Shown here one piece after another: positions 36,224-48,257 of a DNA stretch of 64,000 nucleotides. Position numbers and translations under genes: made by a program. Below the pieces are notes generated by a model, which worked only from the letters and a program-made list of their open reading frames with translations, made no database searches and was not told the DNA's origin. The stretch is from positions 124,001 through 188,000 of the forward strand of contig RSEE01000047.1 in the NCBI GenBank assembly GCA_003971905.1, given 5' to 3'. Within the stretch, counting starts at the first letter, position 1; each line of letters begins with the position of its first letter. Source of the DNA: Moniliella sp. 'wahieum'. Taxonomy: Eukaryota > Basidiomycota > Moniliellomycetes > Moniliellales > Moniliellaceae.

Positions 36224-39148
36224 ATGCCCCCGCCCCCTCCCACATCCCGACGTCCTGGGAAGCGGAGCAGGCGCCAGCTCAGCTGTGACGCATGCCGGGC
36301 AAGCAAGCTCAAGTGCGTTGCAACATCCTGCAGTGTCTCCCACCTTTCTGTAGCTTTCGATCCGTCGCTGACGCTGCTTTCTGCTGCCAACAGATGCGAC
36401 CGGGCCACCCCCATCTGCTCCACCTGTCAAGCACATGGCCGCAGCCCAAACCAGTGCATGCGCAATGGCGTCCCAGTTGCCTATGCCCCCCAAGTCCCCC
36501 TCCAGCGCTCGGCCACCCTGGCTGGCAGCACCACCGCTTCCAGCCAATCCCCGCCTGCCCGCCTCGCCCACTGTACACCAAGTCCAAACACACCCCTAGA
36601 TCCACCCCTTCCCCAGGCTTCATTGCATTCGTCCTCGTATATGTCCCCCGGCACTGGTTTCCCCAGCACCGATCACCACCCTTCCATGGCCGCTCCCTCC
36701 TCATCCTACGACGATCTTGCTTCTGCATCCGGCGCATTGAACTCACCCAATCCGCTCGAACCTGTGCTCGAGAGTAAGGCGTCATCTTCCATCTCGGAAG
36801 ATAAGGGCACCTTGGCCCAGCCCACCCTGGAGCTCGCCGCCCTAGCACGAAGTGCCCTCCCAGCCCGCTTGGTACAAACGGAGGCTATGCTTGATCTGTA
36901 TTGGACCAAAATTGCGGTGTTTCGCCCTCGTATGATCCAGGCTTGATGCTTCAACGGACCCGAGAGATTTACTCGCTTCCTTGGGCGGGCAGGTCGATTC
37001 CAATCAGCAGCTTTACCGGCTTGACACTTCCGCTGCTTGCCTGGCTCTGTGCCATCTGTTCGGCTGTCCTGCGCTTGGCCCAGCCCACACGTCTCCTCAT
37101 ATGGGGCATTGTGGATGATGCCGCCGCGGTGGCATGCAAGGCCGGTGCACTAAACAAGATAGCCCGGGAGTGCCTGCACTTGGCTTATGCCCAGGGGGAG
37201 AAGGCATTGTGCCCCATGCGTGGCTGCCCCGCCGCACTGTTGCGCATCCAAGCAGCAATAGCAATCGCCTCCTCCGCTTCGTGCGGCGCTCCCCACCTGG
37301 CTGCAGCGAGGTATTGGACATGGCGATTCGGTGTGCGCGTCAGGCGGGTCTGGACCGGATGGGAAAAGTGAGCCAGCTGCCTCGCAATTTGCACGAGTAC
37401 GAACGAGCGGCCTGTTGGCTTTCCCTTGTGGTGCCGACTGGCGTGGCGCCCCCTATCTTGGGTGTTACACTGTCTACCCTGGCACCTTCTCCACCGAATG
37501 GGACTTGTCGATGGAAGCGCTCATCGACATACATACCCAACTCGTGTCCCTCCCGGATGGACAAAGCGCGGATGAGTGGCCTGAGCAGCAACAAGAAGGG
37601 CACGCGCCACGACAAGCCAGGTCGGAACCAAGTGATGCACCAGGTGGGTCGGATATGGACGAGGAAGAGCATGGCGAGGCACCCCCTGAAAGGACGCCCC
37701 CTGTGGGCTGCGTTGATCATTATGCCGCAATGTGGGTGTGGGTATGGCAAATCCGGATCGCGGATGAGGCGCGTAACTCTGCGATTTGGGGGTTCATGAT
37801 GCTGCGCAACGTGTGAATGTGGGATACGACAAGGTGGAAGCGCGGGATCGCTCGCTGCAAGAACTCTTGCGCCTTCGCCCCCCCGAACTCAGAGTCGATT
37901 GCAACAAGGAAACTGTCGACCCGAGATTCAAGCCAAAATCAAGCGGTTCCCGTGGCTGTTGATGCAAGCCGTGGCGGTTTCGACCCCACTACGCACGATC
38001 CTCTTGTCACTACACATGCCTTATGTACTGAATGGGTACCAAGACGCCCTGTCAGAACCTGGTTTGGGTCATGCTTTGTCCATTCAATCGGCATTGGAGC
38101 AGAGCGTGTGGATTGTGCGAGCGGCACAACGCGCTTCCATGAAGGGCATCATTCTTCATCGTCAGTGGCCGTTACGACATGGTCTTTTTAACGCGGGTCT
38201 TGTTCTCATCTTCGACCTTCTGTTGCGTAACTCGTCGCTCTTACCTCCCGTCTACCCTGGGGGTGCGTTCGGACAACATTCTCTTGATGAAGAGGTTGCT
38301 TTGGCGATCGAGTGTCTAGATGACTCTCGTGGCGCCGGGGACGGGGCGACGTGACGGATGTGCCATGGGTTAATAATTCGGATTTTCCCTCTCAATGTTG
38401 GCTGCCTCCGAATCCGATCGGACCCAATGGGGCAGTGTCCCACCAATCCAGTATTGGAGTTCAACACTTTACGGGGGAGAGGCTTGAGAGGCTTCTAGTT
38501 CTGGCTCTACAGCGCAACGGACAACAGGGCGATGGCGCCATGGCCGTCGACTCGTACATGCAAGCGTATGCGACCGACATGATCGGGCATCGCCGTTCTT
38601 TGGGCCGTGCAGCAAGCCAGAAAATAATGGGCAATGACCTCCTTCCGTCCTCGCTTGGATCGCAAGGGGTTGAACACGTGGAACCCTCGTTACCGCCCCA
38701 TTCGGTACCCACTTCTTTGACCCTATCCGAGCTTTTCACCCCACCGGCTGTGCCCCTCGACGTCGACATGCCTACCGAGCCCTCTGTGACGACCCCGTTG
38801 CCTCTTGTCCCGCCTACTGCTCAACCCGCATCGGGATCTGAGCTCATGGCCGGCCTCCCTGGCAACGCGGATATCCCAAACACATTTCTGGGCATCGATG
38901 GGCTCCCCTCCCACCTAGGACAGGCCGCCTACATGCCATTCACCCCTTCGGCTCCCTCGCTAGGATCGTTGCCCTTGTTTGATGCTCATCTTGAGGGCCT
39001 CCTGCAACTGGCCGACTCGTCCACCGGACTGCCTGTCGACGCTATCTTGGCGGACCCCTTCTGCTCAACACAACCACTGCCCCGTTCCCACATCCTTGAT
39101 GGTCTGGGTACCCTCTCCCCCTTATTTTTTCTTTCTGTTAAAGTATGA
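36224..39148 (+). CDS. Zn2Cys6 fungal transcription factor (frame interrupted)
   Basis: The start MPPPPPTSRRPGKRSRRQ leads into a binuclear zinc cluster, CDACRASKLKC joined to DRATPICSTCQAHGRSPNQC, with spacing C-x2-C-x6-C-x6-C-x2-C-x8-C. An intron at 36313-36393 (GTGCGT to CAACAG) falls two codons before the third cysteine's neighbour, within SKLK|C, and its removal restores the cluster exactly. Downstream come a Ser/Pro linker, LVQTEAMLDLYWTKIAVFRP, LLAWLCAICSAVL, then VLDMAIRCARQAGLDRMGKV and LHEYERAACWLSLV, which fit the fungal-specific middle homology domain. A third part (PWLLMQAVAVSTPLRTILLS, SVWIVRAAQRASMKGIILH) and a Pro/Ser/Leu-rich C-terminus ending at 39148 follow. Between about 36930 and 38350 the frame changes at least four times by single bases, some of which could be small introns. 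Nuclear regulator; target pathway unknown. Confidence 0.82.
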
Positions 39149-39710
39149 TCCGTAACCCCCTCTGGGTATTGCAGCACACACGTTCCCACGCCTTCATATA
39201 GTCCCCCTGGACTCTCTCCGACGACACCAACAACGAAGAGAGGAGAAATCATTTTACACAGAAATTAAGGGGGCACTGCACCCTTGAGCGGGGATAGTGG
39301 CTAGCAAGGAAAGGTGGAGAGCTGCACACCCGCCCTCCCAGTTATATTCATCGCCTCCACGCGTGCGCCTCTTCGGACGACTTAAGTGCCGGCCCAGGTT
39401 GTGACGGCCTAAAGTATAGTGCACGTCGCGCACACGTACGACGCGAGCGGGCTTTGAATTTCCAAGGTTACAGTCGGTCACCAGGTCACCGGTGATGGTC
39501 ATCGGTCAGGCCCTCAATTTCGAATGTTCAGCCGCCCCGGGCACGTGACGTCGCGGCCCGTGTTGCGCCTGGGCGGCCGCGGGCGGGCACGGGGGCAGCG
39601 TGGGGAGGGTAGAAGTTGAATGTGGGCGATCGCGGCTGCCAGCACCGCCCGCAGGCGGCGGGCGCAGGGCTCATCGCCTGGCAAGCTCGACGATCCCAAC
39701 GACCATCCCC
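39149..39710. other. Intergenic, MPS1 upstream region
   Basis: No gene. Contains direct and inverted copies of GGTCACCGGTGATGG near 39478-39500, and a GC-rich stretch before the MPS1 ATG. Confidence 0.45.
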
Positions 39711-42489
39711 ATGGCGACGACGATGCCCCCCGACACGCCCGATGCGGCGCTCTCTGGCGTCGGCCCCTCCTGGCCGCGTGCGTCGCTGCTCGACCATCGC
39801 ACCAGCCAGCCGCTGGACCTCTCCTTCTCGACGACCCATTGCCGACACGTCGAGCAAGACCCCCCGCCCGCGCTCCTGCGTCGGACGGATTCGCGGCCGG
39901 GTTTGGGTCGCAAGCGCTGCCGGACACCTACTCTCCCTCTCAGTCGCCGTTGGATTCCCCCGACCGGTCCTCAGCCCGCACGCCCACGCCTCCACCGCCG
40001 GTTATCTCCTCGGCGCTCGACGATGGATCGGACTCTGCCTTTCGCCTGAGCCGGTTCGAGGGTTCTTCGGGCCTACCCTGGCCCGCGGCAACGGCTCAAG
40101 TTTCCGCATGCAATCCCCTCCGCTTGGCACCACCTCTGATCTGGCGCGGGACGATCTGGGTTACATTGCTCCTGTAGCCACCAGCGTGGCCCGCTCGCGC
40201 CAGATGCGCCTTCCCACTCTCGCCTATCCTTCCTCACCAAGTTTGCATGGAGAGAAACCCAGTGGATCGCCCCTGCAGGCTATGGCAAAGAACGCTATTC
40301 GCATTTCCTCCGGCGCTCCTCGGACGAGCGTATGGCGCCGCTGCCGGGAGAGCGGGAGACGCACGATCGTAGGGTGCCCACTGGGTTCACCCATCGTCTC
40401 TCGTCTGGGTCCGAGGTAAGTGGCGAAGCTCACCCTCACACCCACCGGCCCTCGCCCTTGCCACACTCTCGATTTGCCTATGAAACGCCGCGGCTGGCCA
40501 GTGACAAGCGGGTGCTCCGTTCTGCTGCCGCAGCTGCGTCGGTGGCCCGGCCTCGGCCTACACCTTGGTCGACCACCAAGACTCCCTTCCGGGCACAACG
40601 TGTCCCAGTCTATGTCGACCCCGAGGAAGGTGGGAGAGAAAGAGGATGACGCCTCGCTGTCCTTGAGCGACAAGGAAAACAAATCTCCCCCCTCTGGTGA
40701 GGCATCCTCATCCACCCCCCCCGCTCGCTTCCCACAATTTCCACCCCACATCTGTCCCGTCCCTGTCCTCCCAAACCCCACCAGATCCAGCACCCTTTCC
40801 AAAGGGACCAGCAGGGCGAATTGGCCATGGTGCAAGGCATCTCCCATCCGGTGACGAGCCTCGACCCGGGTCCCATTTGCCCGGGTACGAGCTCGGAGCC
40901 GGGCAGAAGAAGATGAGGCGGACAACGAAGAGCAAGGTCTCCCCTTGGCCCCCGCCAACCAAGTGGTGGGCCGGGACTGTCTACTTTGTTGGATAAAGGT
41001 TTGCGCGTCAGTAGCGCCGGAGTTGCGGAGATGGTTTCCAATTCGTCTCAGGTACCTGCAGAACGGGGATGGCAGCCCGCGCAGTGTCCCAGCCACCGAT
41101 GATGCACCAGCCTCTGTTCATGGCTCCTCCCGCTGCCACCTCCTCGAGGCTCGAGTCTCTCCCGATTGAGGAACGACCGCGGTGTTGGCACGAACGCCGG
41201 AGCAGGATAAGTTTGGGCTGTATGAGCGCGAAGTACTGGCTGAGGCAGCGCGGCAGGCGTCATACGAGCCCGAAAGGATTTCCCAATGGTTGGGGAAGAG
41301 TGCGGGCAAGGACTGGAAGGATTTCAAGCCGACAACGGTCAATGGCCTGCGCTATCGCAAAATCCGCAAGGCGGGCGAAGGCGGCTTTTCCACCGTCTGG
41401 TCGTCCGCGGACCCTTTGAACGGGTGGATACCAAGCAAGAGTATCCCGAACGCCAACAAGCTTTCTTTGCCATGAAGCAAGTCAACCTGAAGAAGCTCGA
41501 GCCCCAAAGCCGGGCAGATGTGCTGAAGGAAGCTGAGCATCTTGAAGCGCTCGCCTGCCGCCCAGGATACGACAAGTACATGCTTCGTTACTTTGCTCAT
41601 AAGGCCAACGACAGTCATCTCAAGATTGTACGTCTCTCTTTTCCCAGTTTTGCGTTTGCTGTCTTTTCTGACCGTCTCCCCCCCCCCCTCCTCAGCTAAT
41701 TGAGCTTGGCGATTGTGACTTTTCCGACATTTTGCGGCACCAGCAGCTAAGCCGGTGGCAGATCCCCAAGACCTTTGGGCAAATGTGCGAGGCCGTTCAT
41801 TTTCTTCATACTGCTGGAATTGTTCACACTGATCTCAAGCCGGCCAATTTTCTTCGTGCTGGGGACAGCATCAAGATTATCGACTTGGGCATTGCCCAAA
41901 AGATTCCCAAAGGCACCATCCACATCTCACGCGAAGCCTTGGTGGGTACCCCGAACTACATGGCACCTGAAACCGTCAAGCTTTCCCGTGCTGCGGCGGG
42001 GGGCGGCGGTGCGCGACCGCCGGCCTTGTTCAAGGCTGGGATCGCATCGGACGTATGGGCAATGGGGTGCATCCTCTACCAACTGGTCTACGGCCGCCCG
42101 CCGTTCGACAGGCTTACGGGGAGGCCAAGCTGCGAGCGATTGTATCGGAAAAGACGGTGATTGAATACCCAGCCAATCGGCCAGCGGCCTACCCAGCTCA
42201 GCCGGGCGAGGAGGGAGAATTGGTCGATGAAGTGTTGCTGGACGCGATGAAGTCGGCATTGCAGTACCAGGTGGCGAACCGAGCGACGCTGCCTTCGCTT
42301 CTTGCCCACCCCTTCATGGCTCCCTACTCTCGTGCCTCGGAGCAGGTGCTTGTGACCAGGGACACAATGTACCTCTTCCTGACCCGCGTCCGCGACCTCG
42401 AGCGCGCTGGCCGGATTGTCCCAGGAACCGAGGCCAGCATGGTCGAGAACTTTTTCTATAAGATGCTCTCGGCATCTCAGGAGTCCTAG
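39711..42489 (+). CDS. MPS1: MPS1/TTK-type dual-specificity kinase (frame interrupted N-terminus)
   Basis: Spindle-checkpoint and spindle-pole kinase. The ATG at 39711 opens a long Ser/Pro-rich N-terminal region with DSDSAF-, SLSDKENKSPP- and polar stretches, in several frames. The kinase domain is clear: YRKIRKAGEGGFSTVW (glycine loop), FAMKQVNLKKLE (catalytic Lys), then after a 68-nt intron (41628-41695) LIELGDCDFSDIL, MCEAVHFLHTAGIVHTDLKP (HxDLKPxN), IKIIDLGIAQKI, the Mps1-type activation loop ISREALVGTPNYMAPETVKL, SDVWAMGCILYQLVYGRPPF and ANRATLPSLLAHPF. The DFG motif reads DLG (41882-41890). A frame change lies near 41400, between STVW and DTKQEYPERQQAFFAMK, and another near 42110. The family assignment is firm from the catalytic half. 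Confidence 0.88.
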
Positions 42490-43479
42490 CAAGGCCATTC
42501 GGTCATCCTCCTCCGTTTCGGGCGCTTGGCCGTACACCTACCTCGTCGACGACGCAGCTTGATTTTGGTCGCCACCCCCCTTTCACAATGTTTCTCTCTT
42601 TCGCTTTCTATAAGAGCATTCTTCTCTTCTCGGCAAGGTACTGGCACGCCGTACTCTCATCACTTCCTTCCCCCTGCATTGTATTCTTGAGACTTATGCT
42701 CTTTCTATATATCCTCCTCCCGCCGAGCCTGCGGGCGGTGCAGAGATGAGAGGTGCACGGGGGTATGTGAGATATATGGGCACAGATCACTCTCAAGCAG
42801 CCGAGTTCCTTTGATGGAAGCGAGCCTTGGCCAGGGTGAAGTAGCTGCAGGCCAGAGCAGCCTTCATATATCAGGGGGCTCCCATTCCTATTACTCCGCA
42901 TATTCATACCTCCCTCGGTATAACGAACAAACCACTATAGTAAAGTCCTTGTTTCCTCAGTATACACGCGGGCGAGTGCGTTCCCAACCCAAACCAAGTT
43001 GGTACCGCAGGTTTCCAGACGTTGCGCCCTCCGGCCTCCAGCCTCAGAAACGCCAACTCAGGCACCACGCGAAATATTCGAGCTCAGGCGCTCAGCCTGA
43101 GTCTCAGTGTCACTGGCATGTTAGCGCCACAAGTCAGAGAAGTGTTGGTATTTGGTCGTGTGACACATGTGATGGCTTGACGGTTTGAAACGATGCAAGT
43201 GGTTGCTGGGTAGCCGGAATGCCTGCTTGTATTTTGTAACACACTGGACCCACGCCATCCCTTCTTTTGTGGGGCCAGGCACAAAACCAGAGGAGGGGGG
43301 GCGCGGCGTCCACGGCAGCCTCAGAGAGCGCTGGATAAATTTGTGTCCTCCGCCATCTCATACACCCCCCTCCATCCCATACCTGCCATACCTTGCCACA
43401 CCTCGCAAGCCACTGACTCGCGGTACTCTCGGCGTTCCCGTTCCCGGCGGAGTGGTCCTGGCTCAGCGCTCTGGTTTCA
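42490..43479. other. Intergenic, no gene recognised
   Basis: About 1 kb after MPS1. It has short direct repeats and palindromes such as CGCTCAGCCTGAG, but no supported gene. Confidence 0.45.
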
Positions 43480-43752
43480 GGCGCTCACACTCAGGACCAG
43501 ACCGAGCGTTGAGCGCTGAGCGCGCGTTGAATCTTGAGAGCTTGAGCGTTGAGCTTGAGCGCGTTGAATGTTGAGTGTTGAGAAGGCCGTTGAGAGGCAC
43601 ACAGCCTGAGCGCTGAACCATTGAGACTCAACGGTTCAACGTTGAGCTTGAGCGCTCAACGTTGAGCGTTGAGCACGTTGGATGCAGAAGACACACACAA
43701 GGCCACGCGATGAAGCTTTAAGCTTGAAGTTCAAGCCTGAAGTTCAAGTCTC
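43480..43752. repeat. Degenerate GTTGAGC / GCTCAAC repeat cluster
   Basis: More than a dozen near-copies of GTTGAGC, CTTGAGC and GAGCGCTGA in both orientations, ending in an AAGCTTGAAGTTCAAG stretch (43719-43752). Direct and inverted copies are mixed (for example AACGTTGAGC next to GCTCAACGTTGAGC), so strong hairpins are possible. Confidence 0.75.
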
Positions 43753-44276
43753 TTCTTCTGAGGTGCATATGCCCGCGCTACCTCCCCTCAAAGGTACTAG
43801 TATCTGGCGTTTCTGTATCTCGCTTTTATGATACACTCTTTTGACACTCAGTAAGTAATAGTGGCTGGGGTCAGGACTCACAGTGGCCGACGGTAAGGAT
43901 ACGGCCAAGTAGAGAGTTGGTTCTGTACTCGCTGTCCGAATAGAGGCTTATTTCTTTTGGAGTAGGGCACTTAGCACGCAACACATGTACTGTGGGAAAA
44001 GGATCAGTGGTGGTCAAATTGTTGTTAACATATAGTCTACCCAGACGAGGTATTCACGCGTCACCACGTTTATCCTCCCTTGTCCTGGTGGTCGTTGATG
44101 TGTGGACAGGAATGCTATAGAGGCAAGGGAAAAGTAGCAATGCAAAAAGATAAATGTTGAAATGGAGGAGTTAAAATGAGCAGTTGAAGCTGTAAAGACA
44201 AGGGCACGGTGTATAACGCAAAATGGGGAGCAACGGAGAAAAGGTGGGATGAAAGAGAGTGCGTGCTCCGGACCGA
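43753..44276. other. Intergenic, no gene recognised
   Basis: Nothing with conserved coding structure was seen in either strand. Confidence 0.4.
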
Positions 44277-45349
44277 TTAGCGGGTGTAAGGAAAGGCAAT
44301 GAAACGCAGAAGAAGTACAAGTACAGCAAAAAGTGAGGCGGATAGGGGGCAAACGAGCGAGGAAACAATTTGAGGAGAGAATAGAAAACGGTGTGGATAG
44401 TGGGAAATGAGGAGGGGAGGAGCCAATGTGTGGGCTTTCCTCCCCAAGGGAGACTTATAGAGTCGCAACCCCCAAATTTGAGGCGAAGTGGTGTGCTCGA
44501 AACCCAGAGAAGCGCGGCGAAGGAGGTTACCAATTGGGATACCCCCATTGGGTGTATGTCCGGCTGGGTCGGCGTCGGTCACGGCTCCAGCAGCATAGGC
44601 CGTATGAGGCGTGAGAACTGGAAGAGCACGGGCCTTGGTGGAGCGGATGCCTAACTTGGAGGAGCCGCGCGGTGAGGTAGATACCTTCCAGGGCACGGAC
44701 GAGGACCAGGAGGAAGCGCTGGATGACACGCGCGCGCTTGTGCTCGTGCCACGAGAGTGAGCCGGGGTGGATCCAAGCAGTGGCGATGGCAGATCCGGAA
44801 TGCAGGGCGCGGGGGTGGGTACCGTTTCGTCTGGTGGAGACAGGGCTCGCGAGGACGTGAGCAACGGAAGGCCGGACACCGATGTGGACGAAGCAGAGGG
44901 ACTGGATGCGTCGGTTAGGTGAGTGGCATGCGGCCGGTAGTGGCACTGGGTGAGGCGTAGTGGGTGAATGCAGATGCGAAGGACTTGGTGTCACTAGGGC
45001 TGGTGCGCAGGCCGTGCGATTGGAACGAGGGGGGGAGAAGGTAGGGATGATTGGTGCTGGCGCTGGCGCTGGCGCACGTGCTCGCGTAGCTACGCGGGCG
45101 GGCAGTTGATGGGGCGTGGCCTGCCCTATGACGACGGGAGGGGCGCACGCGGACGAAGTAGCCCAGGTTGGGTGCTGACCGCATGCGGCTGATGCCCAAC
45201 GCTGCCGAGCGCGAACGGAGGGGCAGCGGGGCAACACAGGTGTCGCGCACGCAAGAAAGGCGGGCCTGGTGTTGTGCCGGGAGGGTGGCCAGCTCACCTG
45301 ACAGAGCGACATGCGTGCCAAAGCGCAGAGGCATGGGGTTGCGGTCCAT
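44277..45349 (-). CDS. Putative Ser/Pro-rich protein of unknown function
   Basis: I do not recognise this gene. The ATG at 45349 gives MDRNPMPLRFGTHVALS, and a possible intron (GTGAGC at about 45300 to TCGGCAG at about 45205) would lead to ALGISRMRSAPNLGYFVRVR. Further on the minus strand comes a long Ser-rich stretch (SSSASSWSSSVPWKVS), LGIRSTKARALPVLTP and, near the end, GNLLRRASLGFEH. Composition, high GC and continuous open reading over about 1 kb resemble the real genes of the window, but overlapping frames are also open, and no domain supports a choice. It may be a gene with one-base errors or non-coding GC-rich DNA. Confidence 0.35.
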
Positions 45350-45699
45350 GACGCGGACAGGGAGAGGCCGGGGGTGAAGCCGGTGAGGCTGGTGAGGCTA
45401 GAAGAAGGTGGTGGAGATGATCGATGAAGCTTGCAGCGCCGAAATCCACAGTTGTGATGGTAAAAAGGACAGCAAGCCGTGCCCCACACAGGCGAGATGC
45501 GTTGTCATTTTGCACTGTCCCCGTGCGTCCGAGCTGATTTTTGAGTGGCGCCCCCTCATGCATCGATCTATTGCATCATGCATCATGTTCACACATGCTC
45601 TTCGTCCCGTCGAGTCTGAGGGAGGCAGAACGGCGCCAGTGTTCGCGGCCCAGTTGCGTCAGTTCACTGGTCGCAACTCGCCGAAGTCACTAGTCATTA

Positions 45700-45935
45700 G
45701 TCACTGATCGCCGGTCACCGGTCACCGGTCACCCCGCTTCAGGCACAGTCTTGTCCACACGGGCAGGTCTGGGGGGGCGCGAGGCTGAGATGATCGATCG
45801 ATGAACGATGATCGATGACTAGTGACTTCGATGACTAGATGACTCCGTCGACCACCAGTACACAGTACTCGGCGTACTCAGTGCAACCCATCGTACTCAG
45901 TACACTCAGACTCAGTACTAGTCACTGTAATCATT
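45700..45935. repeat. Cluster of short palindromic repeats (GGTCACC, ATCGATGA, AGTACTCAG)
   Basis: GGTCACC occurs in tandem at 45711-45734. Then ATGATCGATCGATGA-like and GATGACTAGTGAC-like words, and finally CAGTACTCAGTACACTCAG-like words run to about 45935. Each word is nearly self-complementary. Similar mixtures recur at 52800-53300 and 53720-53790. Confidence 0.7.
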
Positions 45936-48257
45936 CATTGGTCGTCGCGCTCAAGCTCAACCCCCTCTCTGGCCGCTACCGTTTGCTAAGGCACTGGCCA
46001 TCCACTTCTCTCTAAAACACAGTGGCGCTGCGTATTACTTCTATTCCGAACTGTTGCACGTTTCTGGCACTCAGTAAGGCGTACTGTCACGCACATGTCA
46101 CCGCGATGGGGAGGGAGGCATCGCATTTGGGGCGCATGCCTCGATGTCACATGTCACACAATGTCACAGTGGGTCCGTGTGCTGAGCCAAAGGAGGTGCA
46201 GGGCTATATTTCACCACTTGCAGAGATGTGTTCTGTTTCAAGCTTCACCCCCCCACAGCCGAACAAAAACAAGCGTAAAATGGCATCCATTCAGGTCTTC
46301 TCTCTTCTCCACAGCATGCCATTTTGGCAACCGCTTTTGACAGTAGCGGATGTGGATAATGCTGAACCACGACGAGGTGACACGTATATAATTTTGCTTT
46401 TGGCAGAGTCTCCCCTCAGTCTTTGGTCCCTCTTCAACTCTTCAACTGCAAATGCCGTTGGTCTTGTTGGATGCACAAGTCCCGATCAGCAGAAGGTAAG
46501 CGTTGAGGCATCTCTTTCTTTTTCAGTTCAGTTTCGGGCCAATTTGTTTGTGGGCGAACGCGTCCACAGATTGGCACATCCTTCTGTGTGTTTTCCACCA
46601 ATCAAAGAAAACATATGGCTCTGCATATGATACGATGTGGCGGATTCAGGCGCGGGGACATGAAACCAGGGGGCCCTGTGGAGTAGTCTGTGGAACTATC
46701 TCATGCCCCCCCCCCTTACCCGCTCCGAGACGAGGGTCTTGGTTTTCTGTGTCTGATCTCGATTTGTTGTTGTTGGTCAAAGCTCTCGGTTCGCATGTTG
46801 TGGGTGCCGCTGCTGTGCCATGGTTAAATCATTCTACGCGAAATCCATACCGTAACATCCATCATGTGCAAGGACGGATCCTCTTTAGGACCCCTACAAA
46901 GCGCAGTGAAGAAAAGCTCATGGATCGTCTGATTTCTTCTGCTGCTTCGGCTGCCCCAGTAATAGCGCTTGACTGTATATAGTGTAGACACCCCATCCGT
47001 CAAGTCGAGTTTCTCGTGAGATCACACAACTGCAACTATATATGTTTTCTTGTCAACGGGGGCAAAAGTACATTGATATGTATAGTGGGAAATGGCAGGA
47101 TACCAAAAAGGGGGGGGGGGCAGCTGACTGATGTCCAATGTAAGTACCGCGACCATGTATTCGCACCGTTGCAACATATGTCGGGGGGGGGGGGGAAATA
47201 ACGGCAAGGATTAGCTTTAGCCTGTACGGCGACAAGAGAATTGACCGCGCACAGAGGGGCACAGGACGCTTAGTATTATATTGAATGTCGGTACGGAGTC
47301 CGCTGTGCATCATGAGACTTAACCGTTTTGTTCGCAGGCCTCACGACATGATATACACAACAGAGATTATTGTTTTGAGCCATTCTGTTTTCTGAAGGAT
47401 GGTCTTTTCCCACTGGGTGTGGACGCAAGGCAAATGGTACCGGTCTGCACCTTGGACCCCATTATTATCATGAGCGTAAGTATAGAAAACGCCAAATACA
47501 GGAAGGACGGTAGGCCAGAACCGCAGGCAAGGAACACTTGCACGGGAGAGGAGTATCTTTTGACGGCAGTGAGCATGAGACTTTGTTGTCTGCCTAGTCC
47601 TGGAAGGACTCTAGGAAAGCACAGGGGACTGAAGAGGAGCAAATGATGAAATGAAGCTTGAGAGTTAGGTCTGTGAGAGTGCACAGCAGTGTCCATGAAG
47701 TGTAAATATAAGAGATAGATCCCCGCAGCGGACGCTCTGTGGAAGAACTGTGATACTGGGGGCACTGTGTCCCGACGCGTAGAAGATATTTGGCTAAGGC
47801 CTGACAAACGGAAAAATGACTGACCATGTGGGGTTTCCGGGTGGTGACGCCGGTGACAACGTAGGACCCAGTGGCCAACACCTGCTCTACGGCGATCGAT
47901 GACTTTGTACGGGCCTAGAGAGAGAGATTCGAAAGGCGAGAGGTAAAAGGCCCCAGTCAACCAGCAATTAAATTGAAATGTGCAAACGACCCACCGCCCT
48001 GCCTTCCTGGTCTACGCCACCGCAGCGCCGGCTCTCGGGCATGTCTCGATCTAAACATACACATCCCACCATCACTAGTCACTGAGTGCCCTGGCCTCTT
48101 CCGAGACGACGAAACAGCAACACACGTCGCGCTTCAAAGGTACCAATGGATTGAGCCAGCGTGAGGAAATGATTGCTAGTACCAGCGGACATATATATGA
48201 GTGAGGCGATATTCAAAGGGACACACCCGACGCCAGCAACACCGCCACCTCATTTTC
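45936..48257. other. Gene-poor stretch
   Basis: About 2.3 kb without a supported gene. Two open frames (46022-46630 plus, 47367-47960 minus) have no usable motif. Runs of G occur at about 47109-47118 and 47184-47194. Confidence 0.45.

Noticed and set aside
43480-43752. Possible CRISPR array or satellite
   Set aside because: The repeats have no constant length or unique spacers and are mixed in orientation; this is a eukaryotic intergenic repeat.
46022-46630. A 202-codon plus-strand open frame
   Set aside because: No recognisable domain, biased residue use and no neighbouring gene structure.
47367-47960. Minus-strand open frame with a GPYKVIDRR-like piece recalling a retroelement integrase tail
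   Set aside because: The resemblance is a few residues only and no other element part is nearby. At most it would be an old degraded fossil.
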